Shown here: piece after piece, positions 1-9,657 of the stretch
Numbering within the stretch: position 1 is the first letter of the stretch
How the letters are laid out: the number at the start of each line of letters is the position of its first letter
Source of the DNA: an uncultured Halomonas sp.
GTDB taxonomy: Bacteria > Pseudomonadota > Gammaproteobacteria > Pseudomonadales > Halomonadaceae
Assembly (NCBI RefSeq): GCF_947501415.1
Contig: NZ_CANMVL010000011.1
Location: 62,001-126,000, forward strand
Direction: 5' to 3'
Length of the DNA stretch: 64,000 nt
Made by a program: the position numbers and the translations under genes
Notes under the pieces: model-generated
What the model saw: only the letters and a program-made list of their open reading frames with translations
What the model was told of the DNA's origin: nothing
Database searches by the model: none

Positions 1-1173
<1,173 letters not shown>

Positions 1174-1223
1174 GCGGGCTCCACAAGAGTGCGGCCGCCG
1201 CTCGAGGCGGCGGCGAAAGGACA

Positions 1224-1760
1224 ATGATCGACGATTCTACCGAAATGTTGACCATTCTGCGGGCTCGACTCGCCGAAGATCCGCTGTGGCCCTTTGCCCT
1301 GACGCTTTACGCCCGGGAGGGGGTCGAGGCTGCCTGCCTGCGGCTGCAGGACGACGCCGGAGTCGATGTCTGTGAACTGCTGTGGCGCTGCTGGCTGCTA
1401 CAGCATGGCGCCGTGCCGCAGCCAGAGTGCGAATCGGCGCTTGTCGAGGTACGCCGCTGGCAACGCGACGTCACCCAGCCGCTGCGGCGCCTGCGCCGCG
1501 AGCTCAAGACCGCCGCCGTATCACTCGAGAACGTAGCCAGGCTGCGCGACACCCTCAAGCAGGCGGAACTCCAGGCCGAACGAGAAACGCTTGCGCGGCT
1601 GGAAGCACTGGCCATGACCCGCCCACTGAGGTCGCTTTCCCCCGCCGACCATCCGGCGGAAAAAACCCTGCAAGATGCCCTGCAACTGCAGAAAAAAGCC
1701 CATCTTTCAACGCTAAATCGCCTGGTGACGCGTCTTGACCCTCCTCGGAGCCCACGCTAG
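1224..1760 (+). CDS. TIGR02444 family protein (DUF2390)
   Basis: A 178-residue soluble protein. The start is the ATG at 1224, preceded by a GAAAGGAC ribosome site; the frame is open further upstream but that part overlaps the divergent ABC-F start region. The N-terminal pattern (LWPFALTLYARxGVExACLxLQD followed by a CELLWxxWL stretch) is typical of the TIGR02444 family. That family is small, uncharacterised and limited to gammaproteobacteria. The C-terminal half is rich in Arg, Leu and Glu and probably helical. Family members are commonly found next to an ABC-F gene, as here. Function unknown. Confidence 0.8.
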   Translation: MIDDSTEMLTILRARLAEDPLWPFALTLYAREGVEAACLRLQDDAGVDVCELLWRCWLLQHGAVPQPECESALVEVRRWQRDVTQPLRRLRRELKTAAVSLENVARLRDTLKQAELQAERETLARLEALAMTRPLRSLSPADHPAEKTLQDALQLQKKAHLSTLNRLVTRLDPPRSPR

Positions 1761-1851
1761 CCTGAAAAAGCCGCGTGAATCTAATATTCCCTCGATGCCT
1801 TGTGGCAAGCTCCTGCGAGCCCGGGCAAAACCTGCAGAAGGGGCTACAAGA

Positions 1852-2874
1852 ATGAAGTCACACAAGCTGTTGACCACCGCCGGTATCGGCGCACTGATGT
1901 TCGGCATGACCTCTGCCGCCATGGCAGACAACTGGCGCTATGCCCACGAGGAGTACGAGGGCGATGTTCAGGACGTCTTCGCCGTGGCCTTCAAGGAGTA
2001 TGTTGAGGAAAACTCCGACCACAGCGTGCAGATCTACCGCTTCGGTGAGCTCGGTGAGTCCGATGACATCATGGAGCAGACCCAGAACGGCATCCTGCAG
2101 TTCGTCAATCAGTCTCCCGGCTTTACCGGCTCGCTGATCCCCGAGGCTCAGATCTTCTTCGTCCCCTATCTGCTGCCCACCGACGAAGCGACCGTCATCG
2201 AGTTCTTCGACAAGAGCAAGGCCATCAACGAGATGTTCCCCGAGCTCTACGCCGAGCAGGGGCTGGAACTGCTCCAGATGTACCCCGAAGGCGAGATGGT
2301 GGTCACCACCGACGAACCCATCGAATCCGTGGATGACTTCGAGAACAAGAAGATCCGCGTGATGACCAACCCGCTGCTCTCCGAGACCTACAACGCCTTC
2401 GGTGCGACCCCCACGCCGCTGCCCTGGGGCGAGGTCTACGGCGCCCTGCAGACCGGCATCCTCGACGGCCAGGAGAACCCGATCTTCTGGATTCAGTCCG
2501 GCGGCCTCTACGAGGTATCTCCGAACCTTGTGTTCACCGGTCACGGCTGGTTCACCACCGCCATGATGGCCAATCAGGACTTCTTCGATGGCCTCTCCGA
2601 GGAGGATCAGCAGCTGGTACGTGACGCTTCGGAAGCGGCCTATGACCACACCATCGAACACATCCAGGGCCTCGCCGAGGAAGCCCTGAACAAGATCAAG
2701 GAGGACTGCGACAACTGCACCTACACTCGCCTGGACGAGGAGCAGATGCAGTCGCTGCGCGAGCGCGCGCCGCAGGTCGAGGAGGCCTACGTCGAGATGG
2801 CCGGCGAAGACGGTGCCGAGCTGCTCGAGCAGTTCAAGGCCGATCTCGAGGCAGTGACCTCCGACGAGGAGTAA
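1852..2874 (+). CDS. teaA: Ectoine/hydroxyectoine TRAP transporter, periplasmic binding protein TeaA
   Basis: A 340-residue DctP-type binding protein with a Sec signal peptide (MKSHKLL, then a hydrophobic run ending AAMADN, cleavage near residue 25). It captures ectoine in the periplasm and delivers it to TeaBC. The mature start DNWRYAHEEYEGDVQDVF and the stretches NQSPGFTGSLIP, PLPWGEVYGALQTGILDGQENP and GWFTTAMMANQDF match my recollection of Halomonas elongata TeaA very closely. The ATG at 1852 follows an AGAAGGGG ribosome site; the longer in-frame start lacks a signal peptide at its N-terminus. First gene of teaABCD, separated from teaB by a stem-loop. A region with residues CDNCT near the C-terminus is unusual for a periplasmic protein and could form a disulfide. 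Confidence 0.93.
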   Translation: MKSHKLLTTAGIGALMFGMTSAAMADNWRYAHEEYEGDVQDVFAVAFKEYVEENSDHSVQIYRFGELGESDDIMEQTQNGILQFVNQSPGFTGSLIPEAQIFFVPYLLPTDEATVIEFFDKSKAINEMFPELYAEQGLELLQMYPEGEMVVTTDEPIESVDDFENKKIRVMTNPLLSETYNAFGATPTPLPWGEVYGALQTGILDGQENPIFWIQSGGLYEVSPNLVFTGHGWFTTAMMANQDFFDGLSEEDQQLVRDASEAAYDHTIEHIQGLAEEALNKIKEDCDNCTYTRLDEEQMQSLRERAPQVEEAYVEMAGEDGAELLEQFKADLEAVTSDEE

Positions 2875-2894
2875 CTGCCTCCCACCGCCATGCT

Positions 2895-2925
2895 CAGGGG
2901 GTGGCCCATCTCGGGCCACCCCCTG
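2895..2925 (+). terminator. Stem-loop between teaA and teaB (attenuating terminator or mRNA stabiliser)
   Basis: A perfect 13-bp inverted repeat (CAGGGGGTGGCCC at 2895-2907, partner at 2913-2925) with a 5-nt loop, 20 bases after the teaA stop. Only a short T-poor tail (TTCGTTAT) follows, so termination is probably partial. It would let teaA transcript exceed that of the membrane subunits. Confidence 0.7.
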
Positions 2926-3067
2926 TTCGTTATAACGACGACAGCAGCCTGCGGAGACGCGCTGCGTGCACCCAGCGTTGACCCTCTAGCCACGCCGCGG
3001 CTCTGCAGGGCGTATCCTGACTGTCGAGACGCGTCTTACCACACTGCATGCTGAAGGGAGTGCAGCC

Positions 3068-3646
3068 ATGACAGATGAAGAAGCCGAAAAGGCCTATCGC
3101 TCCGGCCTCCCCGGGCCGCTGGGGGTGATCGATACCCTAATAAGCAAGCTGGAGGCGGTGCTGCTGGCCATGGGCGTGCTGCTGATGGCCGTCAACACCA
3201 TCGCCAACGTGATCGCTCGCTTCGTGATCGGTGACAGCATCTTCTTTACCGGCGAGATCAACCGCATCCTGATCATCATGATCACCTTCGCCGGTATCGG
3301 CTATGCGGCACGCCATGGCCGGCATATCCGCATGTCGGCCATCTACGATGCCCTGCCGGTAGGTGGGCGCCGCGCCCTCATGATCATCATCTCCCTGTTC
3401 ACCTCGCTGGTGATGTTCTTCCTGCTCTACTACTCGCTTGTCTACATCATCGACCTGCAGTCCAAGGGCAGGGTGCTGCCGGCACTGGGCTTTCCGATCT
3501 GGCTGATCTACGTCTGGGCGCCGCTGGGGTTTCTGATCACCGGGATCCAGTACCTGCTGACCGCCATCAAGAACATGACCTCCAGGGACGTCTACCTGTC
3601 GACCAGTGTGCTGGATGGCTACAAGGATACGGAAACGGAAGTCTGA
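3068..3646 (+). CDS. teaB: Ectoine TRAP transporter, small membrane subunit TeaB (DctQ family)
   Basis: A 192-residue inner-membrane protein with four predicted hydrophobic helices (about residues 28-50, 60-80, 100-125 and 140-160), the usual DctQ topology and length. The start at 3068 has a GAAGGGAG ribosome site 7 bases upstream. DctQ subunits pair with the large DctM subunit. It lies 193 bp after teaA, with the stem-loop between, and 30 bp before teaC. The RHGRHIRM motif after helix 2 is typical of DctQ proteins. The substrate is inferred from the TeaA match. Confidence 0.92.
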   Translation: MTDEEAEKAYRSGLPGPLGVIDTLISKLEAVLLAMGVLLMAVNTIANVIARFVIGDSIFFTGEINRILIIMITFAGIGYAARHGRHIRMSAIYDALPVGGRRALMIIISLFTSLVMFFLLYYSLVYIIDLQSKGRVLPALGFPIWLIYVWAPLGFLITGIQYLLTAIKNMTSRDVYLSTSVLDGYKDTETEV

Positions 3647-3676
3647 CGCAGGGCGAAGGCCCGAGGGGAACGCACA

Positions 3677-4960
3677 ATGACCACCATAATGGTTTGCACC
3701 ATGATCGCCCTGCTGCTGCTGGGCTTTCCGATGATGATCCCGCTGATCACCGCTGCGGTGATCGGCTTCTTCATGATGTTCAATGGCCTGGGGCAGATGG
3801 ATACCCTGATCCAGCAGATGATGGCCGGTATCCGCCCCGCCTCGCTGATCGCGGTACCGATGTTCATCCTTGCCGCCGACATCATGACCCGCGGCCAGTC
3901 GGCAGACCGCCTGATCGCCATGGTGATGTCCTTCATCGGCCATATAAAGGGCGGTCTGGCGGTTTCGACCGCCACCTCATGCACCCTGTTCGGCGCCGTC
4001 TCGGGCTCCACCCAGGCCACCGTGGTGGCGGTAGGCTCACCGCTGCGCCCCAAGATGCTCAAGGCCGGCTACTCCGACGCCTTTACCCTGGCATTGATCA
4101 TCAATGCCAGTGATATCGCCTTCCTGATTCCGCCGAGCATCGGCATGATCATCTACGGGGTCATCTCCGAGACCTCCATCGCCGAGCTGTTTATCGCCGG
4201 TATCGGACCCGGGCTGATGATACTGGCGATGTTCTCGGCCTACTGCGTCGCCTATGCGGTGATCCGCGGTGTCCCCACCGAGCCCAAAGCGACCTGGAGC
4301 GAGCGATTCACTGCCGTTCGTCAGGCACTGTGGCCCTTGGGTTTCCCGGTGATCATCGTCGGCGGCATCTATGGTGGCATCTTCAGCCCCACCGAGGCGG
4401 CCGCCGCCTGTGTGCTCTACGCGGTATTCCTGGAGTTCATCGTCTTCCGCTCGCTGAAGATGCAGCACATCTATGCGATCGCCAAGTCCACCGGCCTGAT
4501 CACCGCGGTGGTGTTCGTGCTGGTGGCCGCGGGCAACGGCTTCTCATGGATCATCTCCTTCGCGCAGATTCCCCAGTCGATCCTGGAGGCCGTGGGCATC
4601 AACGAGGCAGGCCCCACCGGCGTGCTGATCGCGATCTGCATCTCCTTCTTCGTGGCCTGCATGTTCGTCGACCCCATCGTGGTCATCCTGGTACTGACCC
4701 CGATCTTCGCCCCGGCGATCGCCGCCACCGGCCTCGATCCGGTACTGGTGGGCATACTGATCACCCTGCAGGTAGCCATCGGCTCGGCCACACCCCCCTT
4801 CGGCTGTGACATCTTCACCGCCATCGCGATCTTCAAGCGCCCCTACCTGGATGTGATCAAGGGGACACCGCCCTTTATCTTCATGCTGATACTGGCCGCG
4901 GCACTGCTGATCATGTTCCCGCAGATCGCCCTGTTCCTGCGCGACGTGGCCTTCAACTGA
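3677..4960 (+). CDS. teaC: Ectoine TRAP transporter, large membrane subunit TeaC (DctM family)
   Basis: A 427-residue, very hydrophobic DctM protein with about 12 membrane segments, the Na+-coupled translocation subunit of a TRAP system. Diagnostic stretches are [46 protein letters not shown] and [12 protein letters not shown]. The start at 3677 has a GAGGGGAA ribosome site. It sits between teaB and teaD with short gaps, so the three are probably co-transcribed. Length is normal for the family. Confidence 0.94.
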   Translation: MTTIMVCTMIALLLLGFPMMIPLITAAVIGFFMMFNGLGQMDTLIQQMMAGIRPASLIAVPMFILAADIMTRGQSADRLIAMVMSFIGHIKGGLAVSTATSCTLFGAVSGSTQATVVAVGSPLRPKMLKAGYSDAFTLALIINASDIAFLIPPSIGMIIYGVISETSIAELFIAGIGPGLMILAMFSAYCVAYAVIRGVPTEPKATWSERFTAVRQALWPLGFPVIIVGGIYGGIFSPTEAAAACVLYAVFLEFIVFRSLKMQHIYAIAKSTGLITAVVFVLVAAGNGFSWIISFAQIPQSILEAVGINEAGPTGVLIAICISFFVACMFVDPIVVILVLTPIFAPAIAATGLDPVLVGILITLQVAIGSATPPFGCDIFTAIAIFKRPYLDVIKGTPPFIFMLILAAALLIMFPQIALFLRDVAFN

Positions 4961-4977
4961 GCCAAGGAGAGAGAACC

Positions 4978-5418
4978 ATGTTCAATCGGATCCTGGTCCC
5001 GGTGGATGGCTCCAAGGGTGCAATCAAGGCGCTCGAGAAGGGCGTGGGGCTACAGCTGCTCACCGGAGCGGAGCTCTATCTGCTGTGTGTCTTCAAGCAC
5101 CATAGCCTGCTCGAGGCATCGCTCTCCATGGTGCCCGACAAGCTGGAGATCCCCCACGACATGCTCAAGGAGTACGCCACCGAGATTGCCGTGCACGCCA
5201 AGAATCAGGCCATCGAGATGGGGGTGCCTGCCGACAAGCTGCGCGCCTTCGTCAAGGCCGGCCGCCCCTCGCGCACCATCGTGCGCTTCGCCCGCAAACG
5301 CGAGTGCGACCTGATCGTGATCGGTGCCCAGGGCACCGGCGGTGACAAGAGCCTGCTGCTGGGGAGTGTCTCCCAGCGCGTGGCAGGCTCTGCCCACTGC
5401 CCCACCCTGGTGGTCTAA
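4978..5418 (+). CDS. teaD: Universal stress protein A-type regulator TeaD
   Basis: A 146-residue UspA-fold cytoplasmic protein that starts 17 bp after teaC with an AAGGAGAG ribosome site. It opens with [11 protein letters not shown]. The ATP-binding motif is complete: Gly-2x-Gly-9x-Gly-Ser (GAQG, nine residues, GS) at about 116-130, followed by [16 protein letters not shown]. In H. elongata, TeaD is an ATP-binding protein that modulates ectoine uptake by TeaABC; that role is transferred here from position and family. Confidence 0.92.
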   Translation: MFNRILVPVDGSKGAIKALEKGVGLQLLTGAELYLLCVFKHHSLLEASLSMVPDKLEIPHDMLKEYATEIAVHAKNQAIEMGVPADKLRAFVKAGRPSRTIVRFARKRECDLIVIGAQGTGGDKSLLLGSVSQRVAGSAHCPTLVV

Positions 5419-5431
5419 GCCTTCCCCTCTT

Positions 5432-5465
5432 CGTCCCGGTTTCGCTCGGATGCGGAACCGGGACG
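5432..5465 (+). terminator. Probable terminator after teaD
   Basis: A 10-bp inverted repeat CGTCCCGGTT/AACCGGGACG with a 14-nt loop, 14 bases after the teaD stop, followed by GCCCTGTTAG. It marks the likely end of the tea operon. There is no clear T-run, so strength is uncertain. Confidence 0.5.
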
Positions 5466-5547
5466 GCCCTGTTAGAGTCCCATGATTCGCATTCACCCCA
5501 GGCGCCACCGGCGCCGGAACCACAAGCCGGAATCACAAGAGAGTCAC

Positions 5548-6330
5548 ATGAAACGACTGCTGACCACCGCCTCACTCGCCGCCCTGCTGGGTGCCGCGCC
5601 CCTGGCAATGGGTGCCCCGGAAAGCGATGAAGAGAAGCTGGGCTACAGCCTGGGCGTGACCCTGGGCCAGAGCATCCAGCAGGATGTCGAGAACCTCGAT
5701 GTCGATGCCTTCACCCAGGCCATCCAGGATGTTTTCGCCGGCGACGACCTCGAGATGAGCGACGAGGAGATGGCCGAGGCGCTGATGGCCTTCCAGCAGC
5801 AGGCCGCCGCGGCCCGCCAGGCGGAGGCCGAAGCCGCCGCCGAGGCCAACCGCGCCGAGGGCGAGGCCTACCTGGCCGAGAACGCCGAGCGCGAAGGTGT
5901 CGAGACCACCGACTCCGGCCTGCAGTATCGCGAGTTGGCCTCCGGTGACGGCGCCACCCCCGGCGCCCAGGACAGCGTCGAGGTGCATTACGAGGGCACC
6001 CTGATCGACGGCACGGTCTTCGACAGCTCCTACGCGCGCGGCAACTCGGTCAGCTTTCGCGTCGACCAGGTGATCGAGGGCTGGCAGGAAGCCCTGCAGC
6101 TGATGAGCGTGGGCGATACCTGGGAGATCGTCATCCCCCATGAGCTCGCCTACGGCGCCCAGGGCCAGGGCCCCATCGGCCCCTACGAGACCCTGACCTT
6201 CAAGGTCGAGCTGCTCGGCATCAACGACACGCAGGCATCATCCGGCGACAGCGCCGACGAAGCCTCCGCAGAAGAGAGCGTTGACGACGGTGCCGAGGAT
6301 GCCGTCGACGATAGCCAGGCCAGTGAGTAA
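5548..6330 (+). CDS. FKBP-type peptidyl-prolyl cis-trans isomerase, exported
   Basis: A 260-residue periplasmic protein with a signal peptide (MKRLLTTASL... PLAMGA, cleavage near 22). Residues about 28-120 form the helical FKBP N-terminal dimerisation domain (EKLGYSLGVTLGQSI, FQQQ), ending in an Ala/Glu-rich linker. The FKBP domain spans about 130-232, with VEVHYEGTLIDGTVFDSSYARG, VIEGWQEAL and IPHELAYG. The C-terminal 28 residues are an acidic, Ser/Asp/Glu-rich tail that is not part of the fold, as often seen in halophiles. It catalyses proline isomerisation in envelope protein folding. The layout resembles FkpA/Mip. Confidence 0.92.
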   Translation: MKRLLTTASLAALLGAAPLAMGAPESDEEKLGYSLGVTLGQSIQQDVENLDVDAFTQAIQDVFAGDDLEMSDEEMAEALMAFQQQAAAARQAEAEAAAEANRAEGEAYLAENAEREGVETTDSGLQYRELASGDGATPGAQDSVEVHYEGTLIDGTVFDSSYARGNSVSFRVDQVIEGWQEALQLMSVGDTWEIVIPHELAYGAQGQGPIGPYETLTFKVELLGINDTQASSGDSADEASAEESVDDGAEDAVDDSQASE

Positions 6331-7387
6331 GTCTCGCCCGGCCACCTGGGCGGCCGGTGCGATCCTTGCCACGCTGCCCACGTCTGCACTGCTCGCCGAT
6401 ACGCCCCCTTCTCCCCGGCAGCTCCCGGCCCTGGCCGCCAGCTCCGAGAATGCCAGCGTCATCGGCGTCTCCTCGGGTGGCTACATGGCGACCCAGCTGG
6501 CCGTGGCCTGGCCGGAGCGCTTCGCCGGTCTCGGGGTGCTCGCCGCGGGTCCCTGGTCCTGCGCCCAGGGCTCGCTAGGTCTGGCCCTGGGTCAGTGCAT
6601 GACCACCCGACGCGGCATGCCCGATATGCAGGCCCTGGAGCAACGCCTTGCCGGCTACCGTGAACGCGACCTGGTCGGCGAGGCCGGGGCGCTTGAGTCA
6701 CTCAGGGTCTATGTCTGGCACGGCGCAGCCGACGAAGTGGTCGAGCCACGACTGGGAGAGGCGCTGGTCGAGCAGTTTCAGGGCTGGCTAAGCGACCCCT
6801 CGCAACTGCAGTGGCGCCAGGACACCGATGTGGGTCACGGCTGGCCCGTCGACGTCACGCTTGGCCACGCCGATGAGAGCGCGCTGGCCGACTGCCATGA
6901 CGCGGGCCCTCCCCACCTGCTGGCCTGTGACAGCGATATCGCCGGCGATGCCCTGAACTGGCTGCATGGTGACCTGACGCCTCCCGCCGACGCAGAGGCC
7001 GCCGGCGAGCTACGGCGCTTCGACCAGGGCGATTATGACGCCAGGGGGCTGGCCGATACCGGCTACCTGTTCGTGCCGGAAGGCTGCGAGGAGGGCGGCT
7101 GTGAGGTCAGCATGGCCCTGCACGGCTGCGGCATGGCCGCCGAACAGATCGGCGACACCTTCGTTAGCCATACCGGGCTCAATGCCTGGGCGGCGGAAAA
7201 CCGGCGTATCGTGATCTACCCACAGACCGAGACGCGCCTGGGCAACCCGCAGGCATGCTGGGATTGGTGGGGCTATGCGGAGAGCACCTGGCAGCTTGAC
7301 CCCATGCATGACAGCCGCCAGGGCACCCAGACTCGCGCGCTGATGGCGATGCTGGAGCGGCTTCAGGAAGCGCTTCCGACGCGCTAG
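6323..7387 (+). CDS. Poly(3-hydroxybutyrate) depolymerase-like esterase, exported
   Basis: An alpha/beta hydrolase of about 354 residues. The chosen GTG at 6323 overlaps the end of the FKBP gene by 8 bases and gives a short signal peptide (PATWAAGAILATLPTSALLA). An ATG at 6299 and a TTG at 6281 are in frame and cannot be excluded. The lipase box is GVSSGGYMA with the nucleophile Ser. Late stretches GCGMAAEQIGDTF, VIYPQTE and CWDWWGY are characteristic of the short-chain PHB depolymerase/LpqC-like family. The predicted reaction is hydrolysis of PHB or related polyester. Cys-rich segments (EGCEEGGCEV) suggest disulfides. True substrate unknown. Confidence 0.82.
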   Translation: MSKSRPATWAAGAILATLPTSALLADTPPSPRQLPALAASSENASVIGVSSGGYMATQLAVAWPERFAGLGVLAAGPWSCAQGSLGLALGQCMTTRRGMPDMQALEQRLAGYRERDLVGEAGALESLRVYVWHGAADEVVEPRLGEALVEQFQGWLSDPSQLQWRQDTDVGHGWPVDVTLGHADESALADCHDAGPPHLLACDSDIAGDALNWLHGDLTPPADAEAAGELRRFDQGDYDARGLADTGYLFVPEGCEEGGCEVSMALHGCGMAAEQIGDTFVSHTGLNAWAAENRRIVIYPQTETRLGNPQACWDWWGYAESTWQLDPMHDSRQGTQTRALMAMLERLQEALPTR

Positions 7388-7405
7388 GCTTGGGCGTTGC
7401 ACAGG

Positions 7406-7484
7406 CTGGGTCAGGCTGGGTAGAGGAGCTGGACTAGCGGAACCGGGCCAGAAGAGCTGGACTAACGGTTCTGGACTAGAGAGT
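7406..7484. repeat. Degenerate 14-bp tandem repeat between convergent genes
   Basis: Units beginning CTGGACTA (or a variant) start at 7429, 7443, 7457 and 7471, a 14-bp period. Looser CTGGG-headed units start at 7406 and 7416. The unit at 7443 is the most diverged. The last unit covers the stop codon of the SCO gene on the minus strand. Confidence 0.6.
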
Positions 7485-8063
7485 TTCGTGCAGCGCGGCG
7501 AGCAGCCCGCGATGGGAGGGAGAATAGAGCACCCGGCGCTGGATCTCCCCCTCACGGTCGACCAGATAGAGCGACGAGCTGTGGTCGATCGTGTAATTCA
7601 TGGCGGAGTCCGGCGCGTCGACCTTGCGCCATACCACCCCGTAGCGTCCGGCCAGCTCCTCGAGCTGGGCCGTGCTGCCGGTGGCACCGATGAAGCGCTC
7701 GCCGAAGAACGCCAGATACTCCTCCAGCCGCGCGAGGCTATCACGCTCGGGATCCAGCGAGACCATCAGCGGCACGAGCCGCTCACGCTGGGTGGGTTCG
7801 AGCTCGGTCAAAGCCTGACGCACCACTGCCAGGCTCATGGGGCAGACATCGGGGCAGTGGGTATAACCGAAGAACAGGACCGCCAGCTGGTCATCGTCCA
7901 GGTGTTCGAGGCTGAATTCCCCTCGAGTCGAGGGCAGCTCTATCGGCCCGCCGACGGGGCCACCATCGACTCCCGCCGTCAGCTGCTGCTGATACCAGCC
8001 GACACCGCCCACCGCCATCATCACGATCAATGCCACCCCGGCCCAGACTCCCTTGCGTTTCAT
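7476..8063 (-). CDS. SCO1/SenC family copper chaperone
   Basis: A 195-residue thioredoxin-fold protein anchored by one N-terminal helix (about 6-24) and facing the periplasm. Copper ligands are visible: CPDVC in YTHCPDVCP, and the distal His in NYTIDHSSSLYLVD. SCO proteins deliver copper to the CuA site of cytochrome c oxidase and sometimes to other copper proteins. Its start overlaps the stop of the upstream membrane-anchored gene by 4 bp, so the two are translationally coupled. No oxidase subunit gene is adjacent, but the nos cluster with its CuA enzyme NosZ lies in the same window. Confidence 0.93.
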   Translation of the reverse strand: MKRKGVWAGVALIVMMAVGGVGWYQQQLTAGVDGGPVGGPIELPSTRGEFSLEHLDDDQLAVLFFGYTHCPDVCPMSLAVVRQALTELEPTQRERLVPLMVSLDPERDSLARLEEYLAFFGERFIGATGSTAQLEELAGRYGVVWRKVDAPDSAMNYTIDHSSSLYLVDREGEIQRRVLYSPSHRGLLAALHETL

Positions 8064-8563
8064 GGTGCGTCTCCCCTGACCTCGAAATCAAACCCGCTCC
8101 CGAGCTTACCATCGGCCGTCTCGATAACCACCCGTGCCCGCCAGGGCATCACCGCCTCGGTACAGATGGGTATCTGTCCCTCGCCCCGATAGTGGCCATC
8201 CGCCCCGAGGCTCAGGGGGTAGCGATGCAGTCCCATGTCCATGTCGCGTCCGACGAAATCCACCATCACGCGCTCGGCCTTCACCCCCTGCAGGGACACC
8301 TCCAGCGGCAGGCGCTGCAGCGCGCGTATCTCGCCACGCACACCGAGATCGAGTGTCAGCTGGCGCTCTTCGCCCAGCCTGGCCAGACAGGGCCCGGTAC
8401 TCAGCTGACATTCCGGCGACTCGGGATACCAGCGCACCTGCCCCATGTCACGCAGCAGGTGACTGACCAGGAACCAGAGGGCGATGGCCACCGTGCCCAG
8501 GGTCAACAACACCAGCAGGCGCAGCAGCGGCGGGCGTGAAGCAGTCGTGGGAGAGTCAGGCAT
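8060..8563 (-). CDS. Membrane-anchored protein of unknown function, FixH/YtkA-like pattern, coupled to SCO
   Basis: A 167-residue protein with one membrane helix (about 15-37) and a periplasmic domain. That domain has two cysteines (PECQLSTGPCLARL), a Met-rich stretch VDFVGRDMDMGLHRYPLSL, then GHYRGEGQIPICTEAVMPWRARVVIE. The order of a Met-containing strand, G-Y-G and a Trp-containing strand recalls FixH/YtkA-like domains found beside copper chaperones. This is a resemblance by eye only. It forms an operon with the SCO gene through an ATGA overlap, which suggests a joint role in copper delivery. Confidence 0.6.
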   Translation of the reverse strand: MPDSPTTASRPPLLRLLVLLTLGTVAIALWFLVSHLLRDMGQVRWYPESPECQLSTGPCLARLGEERQLTLDLGVRGEIRALQRLPLEVSLQGVKAERVMVDFVGRDMDMGLHRYPLSLGADGHYRGEGQIPICTEAVMPWRARVVIETADGKLGSGFDFEVRGDAP

Positions 8564-8670
8564 AGGGGACGGGGTCGTCGCTCAGAGAACCGATAGCGGC
8601 AAGCTTATCAGCATTCGTTTGTGGCAGACTGCGGAACGATGTCGCAGGTAACGAGGCCAAGGAGGCCGAC

Positions 8671-9588
8671 ATGGCGGACATAGCGGGTGCCCTGGGGCCC
8701 CTGTTCCTGTTGATTCTGCTGGGGACCCTGCTGGGCTGGCTGCGCCAGCCAGGGGCCGAGTTCTGGCCACAGCTTGAGCGGCTGATCTACTTCCTGCTGT
8801 TCCCCGCCATGCTGGTGGCGACCCTGGCCACCGCGGATGTCAGCCAGGTGCCGGTGACCCGAGTGGCGATCGCCCTGCTGGGTCCCATGGGTGCCTTCGC
8901 CATCGTGCTATGGCGGCTGCGTGGCTGGCTGGGCATGCAGGCCCCGGCCTTCACCTCGGCCTTCCAGGGAGCACTGCGCTTCAACACCTATGTGGGGGTG
9001 GCCGGCGCCGCGGCACTGCACGGCCTTCCGGGAGCCACGGTAGCTGCGGTGGCCGTGGCGCTGATGGTCCCGGTGGTCAATGTTCTCTGTGTCTCCAGCT
9101 TTATCGCCGCCGGCACCCTGGGGCGCGGCAGCCTCGCCAAGAGCCTGGCGGCCCTGGGCCGCAACCCTCTTATCCTGGCCTGCCTGGTCGGCATCGGGCT
9201 CAATATCGGCGGCATCGGCCTGCCGGGGTGGAGCGAAGCGACGGTGGAGCTGCTGGGGCGTGCCGCCCTGCCTTTGGGACTGGTGGCGGTGGGCGTGGCC
9301 CTGCGTCCCGCCGCCCTGGTACGCCTCGATCGCGGGATCTGGGCAAGTCACCTGGTGAAGCTGGCGCTGATGCCGGCCCTGGCACTGGTACTGGCACTGC
9401 TGCTGGGCCTCGACCCGGTGAGTCGCGATGTGGTGCTGCTGTTCGCCGCGCTACCCACCGCCACCTCGGCCTATATCCTGGCCCGCCAGCTGGGCGGGGA
9501 TGCCGAGATGATGGCCGCCTTGATCACCGGCCAGACGCTGCTGGCCATGGCGACCCTGCCGCTGTGGCTACGTTTGGCGGGAGCCTGA
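8671..9588 (+). CDS. AEC family (auxin efflux carrier-type) transporter
   Basis: A 305-residue inner-membrane protein with about ten hydrophobic helices in two sets of five, the AEC/PIN-like arrangement. It has the typical N-terminus (LFLLILLGTLLGWL), a central loop and the C-terminal pattern FAALPTATSAYILARQLGGD seen in bacterial AEC permeases (malonate, malate or amino-acid efflux-type carriers). The start at 8671 has a GCCAAGGAGG ribosome site. It stands alone. Substrate unknown. Confidence 0.9.
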   Translation: MADIAGALGPLFLLILLGTLLGWLRQPGAEFWPQLERLIYFLLFPAMLVATLATADVSQVPVTRVAIALLGPMGAFAIVLWRLRGWLGMQAPAFTSAFQGALRFNTYVGVAGAAALHGLPGATVAAVAVALMVPVVNVLCVSSFIAAGTLGRGSLAKSLAALGRNPLILACLVGIGLNIGGIGLPGWSEATVELLGRAALPLGLVAVGVALRPAALVRLDRGIWASHLVKLALMPALALVLALLLGLDPVSRDVVLLFAALPTATSAYILARQLGGDAEMMAALITGQTLLAMATLPLWLRLAGA

Positions 9589-9616
9589 GAGGAGCCATTA
9601 ATAAAAAACGTTCGCA

Positions 9617-9651
9617 TTTGTGTTGACGACACAAACGAGAACGATTACTCT
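9617..9651 (+). promoter_or_regulatory. Candidate promoter with operator for a small RNA
   Basis: TTGACG (9623-9628) and TACTCT (9646-9651) lie exactly 17 bp apart, as for a sigma-70 promoter. A perfect 7-bp inverted repeat (TTTGTGT at 9617-9623, ACACAAA at 9629-9635) covers the -35 element. The spacer reads AACGAGAACGATTACT, which agrees with only part of the Fur box consensus (about 10 of 16 positions). Regulation by Fur is therefore a weak suggestion. Confidence 0.5.
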
Positions 9652-9657
9652 TTGATT

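Noticed and set aside
1858..2919. 353-codon open frame on the minus strand across teaA
   Set aside because: Antisense shadow of teaA caused by GC-rich third positions; no recognisable protein.
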